Below, piece after piece: positions 60,742 to 64,000 of a stretch of DNA of 64,000 nucleotides (position 1 is its first letter; each line of letters begins with the position of its first letter). The position numbers and the translations under genes were made by a program. The notes under the pieces were generated by a model. The model saw only the letters and a list, made by a program, of their open reading frames with translations. It was not told the origin of the DNA and ran no database searches. Origin of the DNA: a bacterium (Candidatus Blackallbacteria) CG13_big_fil_rev_8_21_14_2_50_49_14 (GTDB lineage: Bacteria; Cyanobacteriota; Sericytochromatia; UBA7694); NCBI GenBank assembly GCA_002783405.1, contig PFGG01000007.1, positions 1 through 64,000 on the forward strand. The letters are read 5' to 3'.

Positions 60742-61863
60742 TTGAAATCTTTCTATTCGCTGCAAAAAAAATTAGAGAACTTCTCTGATCAAGAAATGAT
60801 TGCGCTGATAGATTTCTCTAATCTTCAAGCAGGATGGGGCTGGAACCAAACCCTGGAAATAGAGGGCCAGAAAGTCTTTGTCAAAGGCATTCCCCTGACA
60901 GCACGTGAAATGGAGAATCCCACTTCAACAGCCAACTTGTTTCAGTTGCCAGAATATTATCACTATGGGGTGGGTTCTGCCGGGTTTGGGGCGAGGCGGG
61001 AACTCTTGGCCCATCTGAAAACCTCAACAATGGCTGAAACAGGGGTCTGCGAAAATTTCCCCCTGCTTTACCATTACCGGCAGGTGCCCCGGCATCCAGA
61101 AGCAGGGAAGCAAACACAAAGCAAACCTGATGCCTATTTCAGCTACTGGGCTCAGAATCAAGCCATTCAAGAATATGTAAAGGCGCGAGAGCAGGCCCCT
61201 GCTGAATTGCTCTTGTTTATTGAATATTTTCCCCATTGTCTGCATCAATGGTTATCTGCGCATCAAGAAAAAACTCCAATGTTTTTGACCCAGATGGAAA
61301 CCGCCTGTCACCACCTCAAAACCCAGGGCCTCTTGCATATGGATGCGCATTTTAAAAACATCATGACCGATGGAGAGCGCTTTGTGCTCACGGATTTTGG
61401 CATGCTTCTGGATCAAGCATATGAACTTGATTCCGTAGAACAGCAATTTATGCAGCGACACCGCGACTATGATTCCCATCAAATTCTGCTGAGTTTGGGC
61501 CTTGAAGCCTACCAAACCTTTCTCAGACTGGAGCAAAACCAGAAAATTCGGCTTCAACAAAAATTGAACCCTTTTTCCGAAACAGAGAAGACTGAAGCCG
61601 CCTGGTTTCTAGAAAATATTTCAGATCCTGAACTTCAGGCTATCTGTGGCATTGTGCCATTTTTAGCAGAGGTGCTTGGCACCCATCAAGCAAAGCTCCT
61701 GGCTTTTTTAAGTTTTTTTTCAGATCTGAGGGCAGACCCAAACAAGCAGGCACGGTATGATAACTACTTAAAAGCAGCCCCAGGCAGTCCATTGACCAAG
61801 AGCATTTCAGGGAGAAAAATCGATGTCGGAACTCAAAAACACTTATTTAGAACTGATTCATAA
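60742..61863 (+). CDS. Kinase-fold protein, function unknown
   Basis: The 373-residue protein has features of the protein-kinase fold: a candidate nucleotide Lys in KVFVKGIPL (near residue 48), a catalytic-loop-like LLHMDAHFKNIM (near residue 198, HxDxxxxN) and a DFG-like TDFGMLLD (near residue 217). There is no clear Gly-rich loop. Similar small-molecule and lipid kinases have such short motifs, so the substrate is unknown. Start choice is open: TTG 60742 has no ribosome binding site, whereas AGGAG at 60696 lies 8 nt before an ATA at 60709 in the same frame. The 3' end overlaps the next gene by 41 bp. Confidence 0.62.
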   Translation: MKSFYSLQKKLENFSDQEMIALIDFSNLQAGWGWNQTLEIEGQKVFVKGIPLTAREMENPTSTANLFQLPEYYHYGVGSAGFGARRELLAHLKTSTMAETGVCENFPLLYHYRQVPRHPEAGKQTQSKPDAYFSYWAQNQAIQEYVKAREQAPAELLLFIEYFPHCLHQWLSAHQEKTPMFLTQMETACHHLKTQGLLHMDAHFKNIMTDGERFVLTDFGMLLDQAYELDSVEQQFMQRHRDYDSHQILLSLGLEAYQTFLRLEQNQKIRLQQKLNPFSETEKTEAAWFLENISDPELQAICGIVPFLAEVLGTHQAKLLAFLSFFSDLRADPNKQARYDNYLKAAPGSPLTKSISGRKIDVGTQKHLFRTDS

Positions 61864-62194
61864 ACTTTTTAAAACTTTTAAAACGCAAAACTACCATGAA
61901 GCAGCTTCCCTCCTGTCTCCTGAGTTTAAATTTACAAGCCCCTACAATGATGCCATCGACAAAACCAGTTATTTTGAGAGCTGTTGGCCGAATGCGCATT
62001 TATTGCAAGATCTCACCTTGGAACGGATCATGATCGACGGCCCCGCAGCCTTTGTCAGCTATGAAGCCAGCACCTCTGAGGGTATCAAATTTCGCAATAC
62101 CGAATTTTTCAGCTTTGAAGGTGATCAAATCAGCAGCATTGAAGTGTATTTTGGAGCTGCTTACCAGAATGGAATTTTCAGCCGCATGCGCTGA
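61823..62194 (+). CDS. NTF2/SnoaL-like small protein
   Basis: ATG 61823 follows GGGAG by 8 nt. The 123-residue product looks like a single cone-shaped NTF2 fold: opening helices (LKNTYLELIHKLFKTF), a strand-rich middle (LLSPEFKFTSPYNDAID, then AAFVSYEAST), and a final FRNTEFFSFEGDQISSIEVY. Such proteins bind small ligands or catalyse isomerisation or hydrolysis, mostly with unknown substrates. It overlaps the kinase-fold gene by 41 bp, so the two are probably co-translated. Confidence 0.78.
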   Translation: MSELKNTYLELIHKLFKTFKTQNYHEAASLLSPEFKFTSPYNDAIDKTSYFESCWPNAHLLQDLTLERIMIDGPAAFVSYEASTSEGIKFRNTEFFSFEGDQISSIEVYFGAAYQNGIFSRMR

Positions 62195-62464
62195 ACGCCG
62201 ATTATCTGGCTAAAATATTTTGCCATAAACGCTTCGCGTTTCAGTTATAGGAACTCTTTTCTGATGGCGGGGTTCAGCAAAGTATTGCCTGAACAATCTA
62301 AACCCGGCATGTTCGGTAAATCACAGGTTAATTTTCGATTCTCGGTGAAAGGTTTCTGTTTCAGTTCAGAATTTTGAGACGTTCTGTGAATAAAAGAGTG
62401 GAGATCAGAAATTTTGCCCCCTGATTGGATTCAAACCCACGTGCTGGAATGGTATCGTGAATAA
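62195..62464 (+). other. Gap before the last gene (270 bp)
   Basis: No gene is seen. A short AAACGC/GCGTTT hairpin with a 3-nt loop lies at 62227-62241 without a T-run. The stretch GGATTCAAACCCAC near 62424 resembles a tRNA T-arm but has no partner arms, so it is not a tRNA. I see no clear promoter for the next gene. Confidence 0.5.
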
Positions 62465-64000
62465 ATGAGCGACGCAGATATTCACCCTTCACTTGAAGCA
62501 AATCAGCACAACGCAACAGAAGAGGCTGAACTGCTTGAGTTTCTGCTACGCGAACTCAATATTGATCAGGCAATTGTCGATCTCTTGCTTCAGGATCAAC
62601 GCACACGCTTCGACAAAGCCCTCGAAAAGCTTCAGGGAATCGCCTATCTCTTCGAAGTGGAAAGCCGAACACTTTGTATACAGGACTATCTCAGCGGTGA
62701 AATTATCAACCAGATTCCTCTGATCGCTGAAAACAGCAGTGTTTTTTCGATGAGTGGCCCCCCCAGCTTAGACACAGAACACTGGGAAGCCTGGGCTTCT
62801 GCCTATTGTTATCTTGATCGCAGGAATGGAGATATTGAACATATCCACAAAGTCTCTCCCCATGCGCAATCACATCGTTATGGCCTGGTAAAAACAGAAA
62901 GCGCTTGTTTTCAATACACTTCACATCCCTATCAAACAGAAAGGCTGGCCCAAACCCGGCAGAGCCTTTTCCATCAAGTACATAAATCAGGCCCTTCTCA
63001 GACTGCCTACGATCTTTATTTATCAGAAGACGGTTTGTTCTTATGCCTCAGTGATCGCGAAGCCGGAATTTTGCATATTATTTCAACCGAGAGTAATCAA
63101 TGGCTGGGTCAGGTCGCGATTCGCAATCCAGGCAGTACCAAGGCGCTTAATCTGGCCTTTGATTATTACGAACCCAAGGTCTATATTACGGATAACCAGT
63201 CGCCTGTTCTGTATTGCCTCAATCTTCAAAGCCTGGAAATCGAAGAAGTGATGCGCGGTTTTACCGGGCAAATATTTGGCAATATCGTGCGCTCACCCGA
63301 TATTCGTTTTTTGTTTATGCTTCAGTATCATCCCGGTGTCACGCTCCAATATGTCAATATTGAAACAGGAGAATATGAAGAGGAGATTGCTTTAAAGGGC
63401 AACTTATTCAGTACCCAGCAAATCGATCCCTGTGATTTAATCACCCTGAGCCCGGATCTCAATTTGCTCTTTGTCGTCACCAGTCACAATGATCCCACCC
63501 CCTTTACGCCCCTGATCACCGTGATTGACCCCCACCAGTTCCAAGTCATGCACGCCCAAAGCATTCCCAATGCGCTCAAAGAACAGACCAAACCTTTGGG
63601 CTTGGTTTTTTCAATCCACAACCAGATCGTTCAAGAGCAAAAATCCGCACTCGAACTGCTGCAGAGAAGTGGCTGGATTCCCGCTGAGACCCTGCCAGAA
63701 TTAAAAGACAAACACCAACTGCAGTCAGCACAAGATTTGGCAGAGACAGAACGTATTGCCTCTGAAAAAGGAGATTTGGGACAAGGCAATGTTCCTGCTC
63801 TGGCACCCGTTGAGGCCGAGTATATGGCGCTCAACGCCAAATTGGCAATTCCTGCGATTCTTTACGCTTTGAGTCAAAAGCTCTATCAACAGACAGAAAT
63901 CGAACTCTCGTTTCACGATGAAGAAAATACCCGCTTTAAACAACTCAGTGAAGCATACCGTCAGACTTTAGAAACCCATGATCTGGTCGAAGTCCTGATT
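62465..64000 (+). CDS. Large protein with propeller-like repeats (partial, runs off the window)
   Basis: A 512-codon frame opens at ATG 62465 and is still open at 64000, so only the N-terminal part is here. No ribosome binding site is obvious, although AATAAATGAGC is A-rich. The first 70 residues are helical (AELLEFLLRELNIDQAIVDL). From about residue 190 to 390 there are beta-strand blocks that recall YVTN/WD-type propeller repeats (YDLYLSEDGLFLCLSDRE, then HIISTESNQWLGQVAIRN, KVYITDNQSPVLYCLNLQ). A helical part follows. No signal peptide is seen. No family is recognised. Base usage is similar to the neighbours. Confidence 0.7.
   Translation, partial: MSDADIHPSLEANQHNATEEAELLEFLLRELNIDQAIVDLLLQDQRTRFDKALEKLQGIAYLFEVESRTLCIQDYLSGEIINQIPLIAENSSVFSMSGPPSLDTEHWEAWASAYCYLDRRNGDIEHIHKVSPHAQSHRYGLVKTESACFQYTSHPYQTERLAQTRQSLFHQVHKSGPSQTAYDLYLSEDGLFLCLSDREAGILHIISTESNQWLGQVAIRNPGSTKALNLAFDYYEPKVYITDNQSPVLYCLNLQSLEIEEVMRGFTGQIFGNIVRSPDIRFLFMLQYHPGVTLQYVNIETGEYEEEIALKGNLFSTQQIDPCDLITLSPDLNLLFVVTSHNDPTPFTPLITVIDPHQFQVMHAQSIPNALKEQTKPLGLVFSIHNQIVQEQKSALELLQRSGWIPAETLPELKDKHQLQSAQDLAETERIASEKGDLGQGNVPALAPVEAEYMALNAKLAIPAILYALSQKLYQQTEIELSFHDEENTRFKQLSEAYRQTLETHDLVEVLI

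Noticed and set aside
62420-62445. tRNA-like T-arm (GGATTCAAACC)
   Set aside because: No acceptor, D or anticodon stem can be paired around it on either strand.
1-64000. CRISPR array, prophage, insertion sequence or rRNA operon
   Set aside because: No regularly spaced direct repeats, no phage structural genes, no transposase frame and no rRNA-like sequence were seen on either strand.

Overview
This 64 kb chromosomal window is gene-dense and comes from a diderm, probably flagellated bacterium of middling GC. A TolC-type outer-membrane protein, many lipobox lipoproteins and fliS support that. The mix of ordinary housekeeping genes with long helical proteins that match no family I know suggests a deep or poorly sampled lineage. 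Non-photosynthetic relatives of Cyanobacteria are one possibility, but that is a guess from overall impression and a few GCGATCGC octamers, not a demonstrated placement. Genes run on both strands in short operons with 4-bp stop/start overlaps. I found no rRNA, tRNA, CRISPR array, insertion sequence or prophage.

Layout. 1-1.1 kb is a scar: an integron-integrase-like tyrosine recombinase broken by a frameshift and a core deletion, with an attI-like arm arrangement just upstream, paired palindromic repeats, a possible 50-aa cassette gene, and the orphan 3' tail of a short-chain dehydrogenase. 1.1-8.4 kb holds a Fur-family regulator, the ruvX-aspS-unknown-L,D-transpeptidase operon, small secreted and unknown proteins, and crcB under a fluoride riboswitch. 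8.4-12.1 kb holds a VanY-type peptidase, an APH-like kinase, a PlsC-like acyltransferase and a methyltransferase. 12.1-21.3 kb is one long operon: ABC ATPase, TolC-like protein, three different adaptor lipoproteins, a MacB-like permease and a double-PAS HisKA_2 kinase. 21.3-24.9 kb is serC-aroA-aroC.

24.9-36 kb carries helical/TPR proteins, a DUF5939-type protein whose cyclase domain has lost its catalytic residues, a TagB/F-like transferase, a threonine dehydratase/serine racemase, a PhyH-type dioxygenase coupled to a tiny membrane protein, a GDPD, a TPR lipoprotein-like exported protein, and a 56-aa protein with its own terminator. 36.4-46.9 kb holds a GH38 mannosidase, fliS and a possible fliT, an MFS exporter, an NhaC antiporter, a lipoprotein SPFH protein, an acyl-CoA dehydrogenase, an NlpC/P60 peptidase and efp. 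46.9-57 kb holds a decayed UvrD/AddB-like helicase, an HTH-helical protein, three lipoproteins (one a cytochrome c), a GH3-family synthetase and an AlkZ-like winged-helix protein. 57-64 kb holds trmO, an FKBP, a DUF2809 protein, a Rho ATPase without its RNA-binding domain, a TPR protein, a kinase-fold protein, an NTF2-like protein and the start of a propeller-like gene that runs off the edge.

The most promising unusual systems are: the three-adaptor efflux operon coupled to its own sensor kinase; the DUF5939 pseudo-cyclase; the short Rho; and the integron-like remnant with its attI-like site. Start codons were often moved inward from the longest possible frame when a Shine-Dalgarno sequence favoured it; this is stated for each gene.
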